Assembly (NCBI GenBank): GCA_965248495.1 | Contig: CBDFJL010000003.1 | Coordinates: 1,302,001 to 1,366,000, forward strand | Length of the DNA stretch: 64,000 bases | Reading direction: 5' to 3' | Source: CAUYXS01 sp965248495 | GTDB lineage: Bacteria > Chloroflexota > Dehalococcoidia > Lucifugimonadales > Australimonadaceae | Shown here: one piece after another, positions 8,239-18,196 of the stretch | Numbering within the stretch: position 1 is the stretch's first letter | How the letters are laid out: the number at the start of each line of letters is the position of its first letter | Notes under the pieces: model-generated | The model's database searches: none | Told to the model about the DNA's origin: nothing | What the model saw: only the letters and a program-made list of their open reading frames with translations | Position numbers and translations under genes: made by a program

Positions 8239-8741
8239 GGCAAGCGCCTTAGCAGGATGTCGTGGACGGCCGTGTCGGTGGTACCGCTCGATGCGTTCAC
8301 CGTCAGGGTGAAGGTGAGGACGTCGCTGGCCAAGTCGAACGAGGTCGTCGCCACACGTCGTGCAGCGACCGAAATGACGCCGTCGAAGTCCCGGATCAGA
8401 TCGGTTCCCGAGAGGCTGTAGATGGCGGTGTGTGGGGTCAGATCAGCGGCGGTCCAGGAGAGCGTCACGCTACCCTGGGGTGGCCCGGGGTCGGGCAGGT
8501 CCGTGGCCTGGGCGTTCAGCGCGTCACGCGCGAAGATGCTGATGCCCTGGCGCCAAGCAAGGGTCGCGCCCAGGTCCTCGCGCCACCCTTGCCCCGCCCC
8601 GAGGGACTGGAACAGGGCGCCGACGATCAGCGTCAGCCCCGTCGTCAGCAGCCCCGTGGCGACCAGGACCTCCGCGAGCGTGAAGTCGTGCTGGTCCGGC
8701 GCGAACCGGCGCAGAAGGCGGTGAGGGCGCGGCCACGCCAT
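8235..8741 (-). CDS. Minor pilin-like protein (PilW/GspJ style)
   Basis: The 168-aa protein carries a prepilin-like segment DFTLAEVLVATGLLTTGLTL at about residues 20-40. This matches the G-F-T-L-x-E-V pattern except that Asp replaces the Gly at -1, so cleavage by the prepilin peptidase is doubtful. The rest is a beta-rich pilin head. ATG 8741 shares its A with the TGA of the upstream pilin-like gene (TGATG). It belongs to a three-gene minor-pilin set with the genes on either side. Confidence 0.75.
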   Translation of the reverse strand: MAWPRPHRLLRRFAPDQHDFTLAEVLVATGLLTTGLTLIVGALFQSLGAGQGWREDLGATLAWRQGISIFARDALNAQATDLPDPGPPQGSVTLSWTAADLTPHTAIYSLSGTDLIRDFDGVISVAARRVATTSFDLASDVLTFTLTVNASSGTTDTAVHDILLRRLP

Positions 8742-9157
8742 CACGGACTGTCCTTGAACCACAGCGATTCGAGCGTCAGCATCGTGCTCCCGAAGAACGA
8801 GACGTTGACCGTTACGCGGGCGATGCCGGGCGCCCCGGGTTGGTACTCCAGCGCGTCGGCTGAAACTGAGTAGTCGGCCGGGGTCGAAACGAGCTCGCCG
8901 CCTGAGTACGTGTAGGGGAGGGTGGGGAAGGCGCCGGCGACCACCCGCTCCATCTGATTGCGGGCGATGCTCTCAGCGATGGCCTGTGAGCGTGTGTCCG
9001 CGCTGGAGAGCTGCACGCTCGAGAGGCCGGCGAGCACGGCGGTTCCAACTACCGTGAACACCAGTATTCCGATGACTATCTCCATGAGCAGCGCACCGCG
9101 CTGCCCTCCGGCGCGCGCGGGCAAAACGTTCCATCGGCTCGTGCTGAGCGTGTTCAA
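8741..9157 (-). CDS. Minor pilin-like protein (PilV/GspI style)
   Basis: The 138-aa product has a class III signal-like segment, QRGALLMEIVIGILVFTVVG, with Gly at -1 and Glu at +5 and a hydrophobic helix to about residue 45. A GspI-like head follows. The start is TTG 9157 with GAGGGAG 9-15 bases upstream; no ATG would leave the signal intact. It is the first gene of the pilin trio and couples to the next by TGATG. No major pilin gene is visible in the window. Confidence 0.77.
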   Translation of the reverse strand: MNTLSTSRWNVLPARAGGQRGALLMEIVIGILVFTVVGTAVLAGLSSVQLSSADTRSQAIAESIARNQMERVVAGAFPTLPYTYSGGELVSTPADYSVSADALEYQPGAPGIARVTVNVSFFGSTMLTLESLWFKDSP

Positions 9158-9249
9158 CGCGCAAACTCCCTCGTTCTGAGCCTAGGGGCAGCACCGGGGA
9201 GTGCCATCGTCCAATGGTCGGGTCGTCCGCCGGATGCCTGGGTAAAGAA

Positions 9250-9687
9250 CTAGGCGCTGGGGCTTCGGCCACGCACGCAGGCCCTCCGAGACTGCCGCCG
9301 CGCGTAGACCAAGGCACCGGCGCTGAGCACCAGCGCCGCGCCGACGGCGTCGAGGGCCACATCCTCCCAGGAGGCGAACCTGCCGGGCACCGCGCGTTGC
9401 AGCAGCTCGATGGCGACGCCGTATGCCGTCGTGGCGGCCAGCACGGCGGTCAGCGCCGCGTTGGGGCTGCGGCGATAGAGCGACGCCGCGAAAGTCCACA
9501 GGAGCATCAGCCCCGCGAGCACGCCGAACATCACCATGTGTCCCGCGATGGGGACGACGGTCGCGCGAAAGAAGCTGAGCAGAGCGCCCCCGGGCTCGGG
9601 AAACGACGGCTGTGTGAAGACCTCCAGAATCAGCCAGACCCAGCCTGCGACCGCGGCCAGCGAGACTATGTGTGCGACCAGCCGCAC
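9250..9687 (-). CDS. VanZ-like membrane protein
   Basis: The 145-aa protein has four predicted membrane helices (about residues 5-25, 48-68, 82-100 and 112-130). It carries the VanZ-like signature IELLQRAVPGRFASWEDVAL before the last helix. VanZ-like proteins are widespread integral membrane proteins of mostly unknown function. Its GTG start shares a base with the ggt stop (TAGTG), so it is the second gene of a ggt-led pair. Nothing suggests glycopeptide resistance; the rest of a van cluster is absent. Confidence 0.8.
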   Translation of the reverse strand: MRLVAHIVSLAAVAGWVWLILEVFTQPSFPEPGGALLSFFRATVVPIAGHMVMFGVLAGLMLLWTFAASLYRRSPNAALTAVLAATTAYGVAIELLQRAVPGRFASWEDVALDAVGAALVLSAGALVYARRQSRRACVRGRSPSA

Positions 9688-11345
9688 TACGCGGGTATCG
9701 GGTATCCGTCGCTGCGGCGGTCCGTGCCGCCGGAGCGGACGCCGGTCGCTTGGTCGATCGCGATGAGCTGCACTGACCCCGCGGTCTGGTCGCTGGGGAC
9801 GGCGGCGACGGCGTGGCCCAGGCCCTCGAGAGCCGCGACGGAGGCGGGGTTGAACCCAGCCTCCACGCGCAGCTCGAAGGGGCGGTCTGCTGTCGCCGGG
9901 TCGCTGCCGGGGAAGTGCTGCCAGCGCGGCAGATCGGCGGCCTCTTGGACGTTCAGCCCATGGTCCAAGACGTTGCTGATCACCTGAAGGTTCCAGGACG
10001 GCTGGCGGTCCCCACCCGGGGTGCCTCCGACCAACGCCGGCTTGCCGTCGCGCAGGACCATGTACGTCTGGATGGTGTTCATGGTGCGCTTGCCTGGCTC
10101 CACCACGTTTGGGTGCCCCTCGTCGAGGTAGAAGCCGCGGCCCACGCGGTCGTTGAGCAACACTCCTGTCTCACCGGCGACGAAGCCGGAACCGAAGTAC
10201 TGAGAGATGCTGTGGATGTAGGAGGCGGCGTTGCCCTCGGCGTCCACCACGCAGAAGTAGGACGTGCTCGGCGAAACGCCGGCTGTCAGCTGGGCCGGGG
10301 CGCCGGCGTCGGCTGACTTGCTTGCGTGGCCGCGGTCGATGGACTGCCGACGCTCGTTCGCGAACTCCTTCGAAAGCAACCCCGCGAGCGGTACTTCGAC
10401 GAATTCGGGATCGCCGAGGTAGGCGAGGCGGTCGGCGAAGGCCAGCTTGAGTGCCTCCGTGAGGACGTGGGCGGCCTCGCCTGAATCGTAGCCCATCGCC
10501 GGCAGGTCGAACCCCTCGACGATGTTCAGCACCTCCAGCAGCATGTAGCCCTGCGATGGCGGAGCGTTCGCGTACACCGTGAAGCCGCGATAGTCGGTAG
10601 ACGCCGCCGCTTCGGCGACGCGAGTCTTGTGACGCGCCAGGTCCTCGGCCGTCATGAGCCCGCCGGCTGCCTGGACGGCTGAGGCGATCTCCTGAGCGAG
10701 GGCTCCGCGGTAAAACTCGTCGGCACCGCCGTCCGCGATTCGTCGCAGCGTTCGGGCGAGGGCCGGCTGCACTATCACGTCACCCGGAACCAACGTGTGG
10801 CTGTCCTTGGCGAACACCGCCGCCGTCGATGGGTAGCGGTTGATCTTGTCGGCGTACATGGCGTAGTAGGCCCCGATGCGGCCGGGGATCGGGTAGCCGT
10901 GCTCCGCGAGGCCTATGGCCGGCTCAATGAGCTCCGCCAACGTGCGCGTCCCAAACCTCGTGGTGATCGTCTGCCACGCGGCCACCGCGCCGGGCACCGA
11001 TGGCGTCAGCGGTCCTTCTGGCGGCATCTTCGTGTAGCCCTTGCTGACAAAGAAGTCTCGCGTCGCTCCGGTCGGGGCCGCTCCGCTCCCGGTGATGTCG
11101 TACACCTTGCCGGTGGACGCCTCGTAGAACAGGGCGAATACCTCGCCGCCCAAGCCACACATCGGCGACAGCGTCACCGCCTCGCCCGCGGCCACGGCGA
11201 CGGCCGCGTCGAAGGCATTGCCTCCGCTTCGCAGCACCTGCGCACCGATGGCGCCGGCCAGCGGCGATGCCGAGCACACGAGGCCGCCCGTCGTCAGCAC
11301 GGCGCTGCGCGTTGGTGAGAGGAAGGCGTTGGCGGTGTTGGGCAT
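9687..11345 (-). CDS. ggt: Gamma-glutamyltransferase family protein
   Basis: GGT-family proteins are Ntn hydrolases that self-cleave before a Thr nucleophile and transfer or hydrolyse gamma-glutamyl groups. The 552-aa product shows the N-terminal block (GAIGAQVLRSGGNAFDAAVA), and the processing site with Thr in STSYFCVVDAEGN, where the Thr aligns with the first residue of the small subunit. The C-terminal GGTPGGDRQP block is also present. ATG 11345 is preferred over 11390 because GGAGG lies 8-12 bases upstream. No signal peptide is apparent, so it is predicted cytoplasmic, unlike most secreted GGTs. The substrate cannot be read from the sequence. Confidence 0.88.
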   Translation of the reverse strand: MPNTANAFLSPTRSAVLTTGGLVCSASPLAGAIGAQVLRSGGNAFDAAVAVAAGEAVTLSPMCGLGGEVFALFYEASTGKVYDITGSGAAPTGATRDFFVSKGYTKMPPEGPLTPSVPGAVAAWQTITTRFGTRTLAELIEPAIGLAEHGYPIPGRIGAYYAMYADKINRYPSTAAVFAKDSHTLVPGDVIVQPALARTLRRIADGGADEFYRGALAQEIASAVQAAGGLMTAEDLARHKTRVAEAAASTDYRGFTVYANAPPSQGYMLLEVLNIVEGFDLPAMGYDSGEAAHVLTEALKLAFADRLAYLGDPEFVEVPLAGLLSKEFANERRQSIDRGHASKSADAGAPAQLTAGVSPSTSYFCVVDAEGNAASYIHSISQYFGSGFVAGETGVLLNDRVGRGFYLDEGHPNVVEPGKRTMNTIQTYMVLRDGKPALVGGTPGGDRQPSWNLQVISNVLDHGLNVQEAADLPRWQHFPGSDPATADRPFELRVEAGFNPASVAALEGLGHAVAAVPSDQTAGSVQLIAIDQATGVRSGGTDRRSDGYPIPA

Positions 11346-11447
11346 CGGGGCGGCCTCCGGTGATGGTTCGAGTGGGCCAATCCGGGCCAATCATAGGAAG
11401 TCGCCTCCGATTGGTCAAAACGCAACGGGGGCCGGTATCTTCGGGTC

Positions 11448-12092
11448 GTGACCGTTCCGCTGAGACTCGCCGGCCTTCTAGTCGCCTTGGGCGTCGTGGC
11501 CACGGCGTGCGGCGCCCCCGAGTCCAGCGCGGAGCCTACGCGGCCGCCAGCCGTGGCGGCGCAATCGACGGCGACCCCAACGCCGACAGCCCCGCCTGCG
11601 CCGGTTGTGGCGTCGCTTCCGACCCCGACCCCCATGCGCAGCGCAACGTCCACAGCCCCGCCCGGCGCAACGCCCACGGCCTTGGTCGCATTGGCCCCGA
11701 CACCGGCCCTTGCGCCCAGCGCAACGCCGACGGCCACGCCCCTCTCACTTGCCCCCACGCCTTCGTTGCCCGCGCCGACGCCCACGCTCATCTCGTACGG
11801 CATCATCCTCTACCGCGAGGGCGTGGGCGACGAGCCGGCATGCTATCCGCTGGCCGTCTCCGTGACGCCATGGATCGTCCACTGGGAGACCGATGGCGTG
11901 GGCTCGTTCAGCGTCCGCCTGCGCAACGAGGCGACCGGCGCGACGCTGCGCGACATCGTGGACGTGGAACTAAAGGGACGGGTGGGCGAGCAGGGGCAAG
12001 TGATCGTCGACGACCTCACCGGCTCGTTCTGCTTCACCGTCGCCGCGCCCGCGGACACCAGCTGGGGCATCCACTTCGGCCTGCCTCAGTAG
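11448..12092 (+). CDS. Putative lipoprotein with Pro/Thr-rich linker
   Basis: The 214-aa product has a signal peptide ending in a lipobox (GVVATAC, Cys at about residue 21). A 90-residue linker of PTP/APA repeats follows, then a C-terminal domain of about 100 residues (YGIILYREGVGDEPACYPLA and on). The linker length and composition suggest an extracellular domain held away from the membrane. GTG 11448 is the only reasonable start that leaves the signal intact. It is divergent from ggt. No known family is recognised. Confidence 0.75.
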   Translation: MTVPLRLAGLLVALGVVATACGAPESSAEPTRPPAVAAQSTATPTPTAPPAPVVASLPTPTPMRSATSTAPPGATPTALVALAPTPALAPSATPTATPLSLAPTPSLPAPTPTLISYGIILYREGVGDEPACYPLAVSVTPWIVHWETDGVGSFSVRLRNEATGATLRDIVDVELKGRVGEQGQVIVDDLTGSFCFTVAAPADTSWGIHFGLPQ

Positions 12093-12118
12093 CGTGTCAA
12101 CGAGCACGGATGGGAGAC

Positions 12119-12193
12119 TGGAGCCATCGGACGGATTTGAACCGTCGACCTGCGGTTTACGAAACCGCTGCTCTGCCACTGAGCTACGATGGC
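12119..12193 (-). tRNA. tRNA-Thr(CGT), CCA encoded
   Basis: The cloverleaf closes fully: acceptor GCCATCG pairs with CGATGGC, with a D arm from GCTC, the anticodon loop TTCGTAA (anticodon CGT, codon ACG) and a T arm with GGTTCAAATCC. The 3' CCA is encoded at 12121-12119. It sits alone on the minus strand between a lipoprotein gene and the cupin gene. Confidence 0.95.
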
Positions 12194-12265
12194 GCCGCTG
12201 CTAGTTTACCAAGGCACCGCCGCGCCGCGCGAGGCAGCCGTATACTGCGGCGCGAGGAGGCCACC

Positions 12266-12673
12266 ATGTCAAACGCAAGGATCGTCCGTCCCGACGATCA
12301 GCCCCAGATCGATCGCGGCAACGGCGCGGTGACGGTCCCGCTGCTGCTGAAGGAGACGGGCGCCCGGTCGTTCATCTCCGGGATCTCGACCTTCCAGCCC
12401 GGCGTGGCGGTCCCGCTGCACAGCCATAACGTGGACGAAATGGTGACGGTGCTCGAGGGCGCCGGCGAGTGCGAGGTCGAGGGTGAAAGCACGCCGGTGC
12501 GGGCTTTCGACACCTCGTTCATCCCTGCCAGCGAGGTGCACTGCTTCCGCAACACCGGCACGGTGCCCATGCGCATCCTGTGGGTCTACGCGGCCACTGA
12601 GGTAACGCGCACCTTCGCGGACACCGGCGAGACGGTGCCGCACCTGTCGGCCGCCGACCGCATCAGCCGGTAG
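12266..12673 (+). CDS. Cupin-domain protein
   Basis: A 135-aa single-domain cupin. Motif 1 is visible as PLHSHNVDEMVTVLEGAGE with metal-ligand-like His, His and Glu. Motif 2 lies in FIPASEVHCFRNTG with a conserved His. ATG 12266 has GAGGAGG five bases upstream. A TATACT box at 12241-12246 could be the -10 element, though no good -35 is seen. The much longer open frame running upstream crosses the tRNA and is not coding. The substrate or sensed ligand is unknown. Confidence 0.85.
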   Translation: MSNARIVRPDDQPQIDRGNGAVTVPLLLKETGARSFISGISTFQPGVAVPLHSHNVDEMVTVLEGAGECEVEGESTPVRAFDTSFIPASEVHCFRNTGTVPMRILWVYAATEVTRTFADTGETVPHLSAADRISR

Positions 12674-12685
12674 CGTGCTGGCGGC

Positions 12686-13348
12686 ATGAGCACGCTCGCT
12701 GCGGACCTGAGGGGCCTCGTCTTCGCAGCCGGTTGGACAGTGGCCGTGGTTGGGTCGCTGCTGTCGTGTACCGCCGCTCCGGCCACCCCCACTCTGGCGC
12801 CGGCCGAACCGACGCCGACCTCAGCTGCTGCGGGGCCTCCTGGCCAGGACGTTGACACGCCGTTCGGGCGCATGCGAGAGATTCACAGCGACCGAGCGTC
12901 AGCCTCCATCCTGTACCCCGCCGCCTGGAGTGTGGGCGACATCAGCGACGAGGAAAGGGCCGGACACTTCATTCTCATGGCATTCGGCGGGAGAGGTGAG
13001 ATCACCGTCTCCGACCCTTCCATCAGGGATTTGGGTTTGCTGGGCGTCGGTGACGACCACGAGTTGGTCGCCGGGTTCCTCGCACAGCAGCTGATCGAAG
13101 CCTGGCAGTCGTTGGATCCGACGACTGTGGTCGTTGGCACTGAAACGGTCCAGGCTGCTCGCGGCACCGCATTGAACGTCCGTTTCGTGATCGATGGAGG
13201 CACTAGAGAGTTCCTGCGCCTCGTGTATGTGACGCCTGACTTGAACTCGTTGCAGGTGACGTTCAACTGGCGTCCAGCAAGAGACGGAGATTCCTCCGCA
13301 CTCGCGGCGTTCGTCACTTCCGGATCGCTGCGGCTCGACGCGCCCTAG
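12686..13348 (+). CDS. Putative lipoprotein
   Basis: The 220-aa product has an N-terminal hydrophobic segment and a lipobox-like GSLLSC (Cys at about residue 28), then a short Pro/Thr linker and a domain of about 165 residues with the look of a PsbP/LpqN-type fold (ASILYPAAWSVGD, then FLRLVYVTP). Proteins of this shape are common cell-surface lipoproteins. Its TAG stop overlaps the TAG of the convergent membrane-protein gene through a shared CTAG. No specific function can be given. Confidence 0.72.
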   Translation: MSTLAADLRGLVFAAGWTVAVVGSLLSCTAAPATPTLAPAEPTPTSAAAGPPGQDVDTPFGRMREIHSDRASASILYPAAWSVGDISDEERAGHFILMAFGGRGEITVSDPSIRDLGLLGVGDDHELVAGFLAQQLIEAWQSLDPTTVVVGTETVQAARGTALNVRFVIDGGTREFLRLVYVTPDLNSLQVTFNWRPARDGDSSALAAFVTSGSLRLDAP

Positions 13349-13725
13349 GCGCGCCGACGCGGGGAGCGGGCGGTGACGCCTACCGGCAGGGCGATGGCTC
13401 CCTGGACCATCGCCAACGGGGTGAACGCGGCGAAGAAGATCGACAGCTCGTGGCCTGCGTAGTCGCGGTCGCCGCTCGCGAGGTAGACGAGAGTTGGGGC
13501 GACGACGGTGATGGCGCCCGCCAGCACGCCCAAGGCGTTGGCGCGGCGACCCTTAGCGGCACTCCCCAACGCAAGTCCGAATAGGAACGGGACGAAGAAC
13601 CCGCAGGCGACCCATACGGGGCCTACCCAGTTCCCGGCCCAGGGCTCGGCGTTGTCCACCACAATGAATGTCGCAGCCGCCATGGCCGCGACCACTGCGG
13701 CGCTGCCGATATTCTTGGGAGTCAT
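13345..13725 (-). CDS. Small polytopic membrane protein
   Basis: From ATG 13725 the product is 126 aa with about four hydrophobic helices (residues 6-24, 34-54, 62-82 and 96-118) and a basic tail (ARSPRRRA). The start is uncertain: an upstream frame start at 13773 is possible but adds only a polar stretch. A 13-base direct repeat (TTGGGAGTCATCG) covers this start region. No family is recognised. It converges on the lipoprotein gene and shares the CTAG stop with it. Confidence 0.6.
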   Translation of the reverse strand: MTPKNIGSAAVVAAMAAATFIVVDNAEPWAGNWVGPVWVACGFFVPFLFGLALGSAAKGRRANALGVLAGAITVVAPTLVYLASGDRDYAGHELSIFFAAFTPLAMVQGAIALPVGVTARSPRRRA

Positions 13726-13882
13726 CGCTTGGGAGTCATCGAGCCAGTTGTCGCGAAGCACAGGACCACGCACCCCGTCGTTGTCGAGTCAACGACCGTA
13801 TGCTACCATCCGGCCTGCGCTACGCAGGGGCCCATCGCGCCTCACTCAAACGTCCGAGTCGGACCACACGACCCCGTTTTAA

Positions 13883-15106
13883 GTGAGAGCCTCGTTGGCC
13901 CAGAACCTCATCTCGACCGCCAGTCCAGTCATCGCCGATGCCGTCGCACGGGCGCTGGCCGGCCACGTCCTTTCCGCTGCGGATGGCTACGCGCTGATCC
14001 GTGCCGAGGGCCCGGACTTGGCGGCGGCCATGTGGGGTGCCGCGGAGCTGAATCGACGTGCGCGGCCTCACCGGCGTGTGACCTATTCGCGCAAGGTCTT
14101 CCTGCCGCTCACCAACCTCTGCCGCGACCGCTGCGGCTACTGCACCTTCGTGAAGGGCCCCAACCAGCGCGGCGCCCATACCATGACGCCTGACGAGGTG
14201 TTGACCGTGGCGCGCCGGGGCGCCGAGTTCGGCTGCAAGGAGGCGCTCGTCAGTTTGGGCGACCACCCGGAGTGGCGGCACCCAGAGATGGCGGAGACAC
14301 TCGTGGCGCTGGGCTACGAGTCGACGCCGGCGTACGTCGCGGCCATGTGCCAGGTCGTGTTCGAGGAGACCGGGCTGCTGCCACACACCAACTGCGGCGT
14401 GCTGAACGAGGACGAGCTCGCGGCCATCGCGCCGTGGAACGCCAGCATGGGGATCATGCTCGAGAGCGTGGGCGAGGCACTCTTCGAGCCGGGCGGGCCA
14501 CACCACGGGACGACGAGCAAGGCGCCGGAGGGCCGGATCGCGACGCTGGAGCTCGCCGGCAAGCTGGGCGTCGCGATGACCACCGGCATCCTCATCGGCA
14601 TCGGCGAGTCGCTGGACGACCGCGTCGACTCGCTGCTGGCCATCCGTGACGTGCACGAGCGGCATGGCAACATCCAGGAGATCATCGTCCAGAACTTCCG
14701 CGCGAAGACGACGACGAAGATGCGGGCCGCGCCGGAGCCGACCACCGTCGACATGCTTCGCACGCAGGCGACCGCCAGGCTGCTGCTCGGCCCGTCCATG
14801 AACATCGAGTCGCCGCCCAACCTCAACGAGGGCGGCTGCCAGACCTACCTGCTGGCGGGGAACAACGACTGGGGCGGCATCTCTCCGCTGACCAAGGACT
14901 TCATAAACCCCGAGGCCGCGTGGCCGGAGGTCGAGGCGCTCCGAAGGCTGACCGCGGACGCGGGGTTCGAGCTCCGGGAGCGCCTCGCGCTGTTTCCCGA
15001 GTACGTCGTGGCGAAGGGCTGGGCGACCTCGGATCCGCTGGCGCGCCGGATGTCCGAGCTGACCGCGGACGACGGTTACGTCAAGCCTGAGCTAGAGGTC
15101 GGCTGA
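13883..15106 (+). CDS. cofG: 7,8-didemethyl-8-hydroxy-5-deazariboflavin (Fo) synthase subunit CofG
   Basis: CofG is a radical SAM enzyme that, after CofH, closes the deazaflavin ring of Fo, the chromophore of coenzyme F420. The 407-aa protein has the CxxxCxxC iron-sulfur motif (Cys80, Cys84, Cys87 in NLCRDRCGYCTF) and the block GILIGIGES. It starts at GTG 13883. It is followed after 55 bp by cofH and then cofD and cofC. In Actinobacteria the two halves are fused as FbiC; here they are separate. That the four genes form one operon is inferred from spacing. Confidence 0.95.
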   Translation: MRASLAQNLISTASPVIADAVARALAGHVLSAADGYALIRAEGPDLAAAMWGAAELNRRARPHRRVTYSRKVFLPLTNLCRDRCGYCTFVKGPNQRGAHTMTPDEVLTVARRGAEFGCKEALVSLGDHPEWRHPEMAETLVALGYESTPAYVAAMCQVVFEETGLLPHTNCGVLNEDELAAIAPWNASMGIMLESVGEALFEPGGPHHGTTSKAPEGRIATLELAGKLGVAMTTGILIGIGESLDDRVDSLLAIRDVHERHGNIQEIIVQNFRAKTTTKMRAAPEPTTVDMLRTQATARLLLGPSMNIESPPNLNEGGCQTYLLAGNNDWGGISPLTKDFINPEAAWPEVEALRRLTADAGFELRERLALFPEYVVAKGWATSDPLARRMSELTADDGYVKPELEVG

Positions 15107-15161
15107 GGCCGCCAAATCCTCCTCCTCGACGAGGAGAGGCCAGAGTGAGGATGAGAAGACG

Positions 15162-16512
<1,351 letters not shown>

Positions 16513-16520
<8 letters not shown>

Positions 16521-17466
16521 GCACGTACTCGCCATCGCTGGCGGCGTCGGCGGCGCGAAGCTGGTGGTTGGGTTGGCGCGCACACTCTCGCCTCAGGAGT
16601 TGACCGTCGTCGTCAACACCGGCGACGACGAGACCTTCTATGGCCTCCACGTCAGCCCGGACCTCGACTCGGTCATGTACGCCCTCGCCGGCCTCGCGGA
16701 CGCCGAGCGCGGCTGGGGACTCGCAGGCGAGTCCTGGCGGACCCTTGGGGCGCTGGGCAGGCTGGGCGCCGAGACATGGTTCGGGCTCGGCGACCTGGAC
16801 ATGGCCACCCACATCCGGCGCACCGAGATGCTACGCAGCGGGCGCACGATCAGCGAGGTCACGCGTGAGCTCTGCGGCGCCTTGGGCGTGGGCGCCAACG
16901 TCGTCCCCATGAGCGACGATCCCATCCGGACTATCGCCGTGACGGATAAGGGCGACCTCGCCTTTCAGGACTACTTCGTTCGCCGGAGCTGCGAGCCGCG
17001 GATCAGCGCGGTGCGCTTCGAGGGCGCCGCCGATGCGGCGCCGGCGCCGGCGTTCGCCACGGCACTCGATGGCTTCGAGGCACTCGTGCTGTGCCCGTCG
17101 AACCCCCTCGTCAGCGTCGGGCCGGTCCTAGCGGTGCCTGGCGTCTTCTCGTCCATCGAGCGGTTCACTGGGCCACGGATCGCCGTGAGCCCCATCGTCG
17201 GTGGCCAGGCCCTTCGCGGTCCCGCGGCGAAGATGCTCGGCGAGCTTGGCGAAAAGGTATCCTGCGTCGGTGTCGCCCACCGCTACGTTGGTATCTGTGA
17301 CGTGCTCTTGATCGACCGAGTTGACGCGGCGCACGCCGACGAGATAACCGCGCTGGGAATCAGGCCCTACGTCACCGACATCGTCATGAGCACCGACGAG
17401 GACAAGACGCGCTTGGCCGAAGAGGTAGTGCGGCTGATCGAGGAGTGGGATGCCCCCAGCCGCTGA
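16513..17466 (+). CDS. cofD: 2-phospho-L-lactate transferase CofD (FbiA)
   Basis: CofD transfers the phospholactyl or phosphoenolpyruvyl group from its GDP-activated donor onto Fo to give F420-0. From GTG 16513 the 317-aa protein opens with the Gly-rich nucleotide loop AIAGGVGGAKLVVGL and contains NTGDDE and PSNPLVSVGP, all typical of the family. The GTG overlaps cofH by 8 bp; a longer in-frame extension upstream is only the shadow of cofH. The cofC ATG lies 17 bp before its stop. Confidence 0.95.
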
Positions 17467-18196
17467 GGTAGCCGGACTCCGCGTGCTGGTGCCCATGAAG
17501 CCCTTGGCGTCCGCCAAGATGCGGCTGGCCGCCGAGGTCGAGGAGACGACCCGCCAGGGCATTGCCCTGTTCATGCTCCATCGCGTGCTTGGCGCCATAG
17601 ACGAGGCCGTCGGTGCCGCCGCGTGCACCGTCGTCGGCGGCGACCCGCTCGTCGAAGAGGTCACGCGGGGGGCGGGAGCCAGCTGGACGCGGGAGCGCGG
17701 TCACGACCTCAACTCCTCGCTGTCCCTTGCGATGATGAGCGCATGGTCCGAGGGTGCGAGGGCCGCGCTCGTCGTGGCTGCCGACGTCCCCATGATCGTC
17801 GCCGCCGACATCGTCGACATGATCGACGCGAGCGCTGGCCTGACCAAGCCGGTCGGTGCCCAAGCCATGGCGGACGGCGGCACGAACGCACTGCTGTGGC
17901 CCGCGGGCGTCAACTTCCCACCCGGCTTCGGCGACCGCAGCTTTAGCCGTCATCGGGCCTCTGCGGCCGCTGCCGGCGCTCCGCTGGTCGCTTCGGCAGC
18001 GGCCGGCCTCGCCTTCGACATCGACAACCCACGTGACCTCGACTACGCCCGCGGCGCCGTACCGGGCTTCAGCGAGGCCATCCCTGAGTGGGACGGGCGT
18101 GTCAGGCGATGGCTTGCGGCGAACGCCCCTCGGCCCGCGTGGGCGGATGCACTCGATGAAGCCCAGGGGGACGAAGCCGAAGGTCGGCGCCCATGA
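17450..18196 (+). CDS. cofC: Phospholactate/PEP guanylyltransferase CofC (FbiD)
   Basis: CofC makes the GDP-activated phospholactate or phosphoenolpyruvate donor used by CofD. The 248-aa product has the nucleotidyltransferase start VLVPMKPLASAKMRL, the central AALVVAADVPM block and DGGTNALLWP. It overlaps cofD by 17 bp and the next gene by 4 bp (ATGA). The family is about 205-230 aa, so the last 25-30 residues here are an extra acidic tail. No cofE (glutamate ligase) is in the window, so polyglutamylation must be encoded elsewhere. Confidence 0.92.
   Translation: MPPAAEVAGLRVLVPMKPLASAKMRLAAEVEETTRQGIALFMLHRVLGAIDEAVGAAACTVVGGDPLVEEVTRGAGASWTRERGHDLNSSLSLAMMSAWSEGARAALVVAADVPMIVAADIVDMIDASAGLTKPVGAQAMADGGTNALLWPAGVNFPPGFGDRSFSRHRASAAAAGAPLVASAAAGLAFDIDNPRDLDYARGAVPGFSEAIPEWDGRVRRWLAANAPRPAWADALDEAQGDEAEGRRP

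Noticed and set aside
9250..9687. Glycopeptide-resistance gene vanZ
   Set aside because: Only the broad VanZ-like membrane family is present; no vanA, vanH, vanX or regulators are in the window.
11267..12265. Long N-terminal extension of the cupin frame
   Set aside because: It runs through the lipoprotein gene in another frame and through tRNA-Thr; the cupin has its own ribosome site at 12251-12260.
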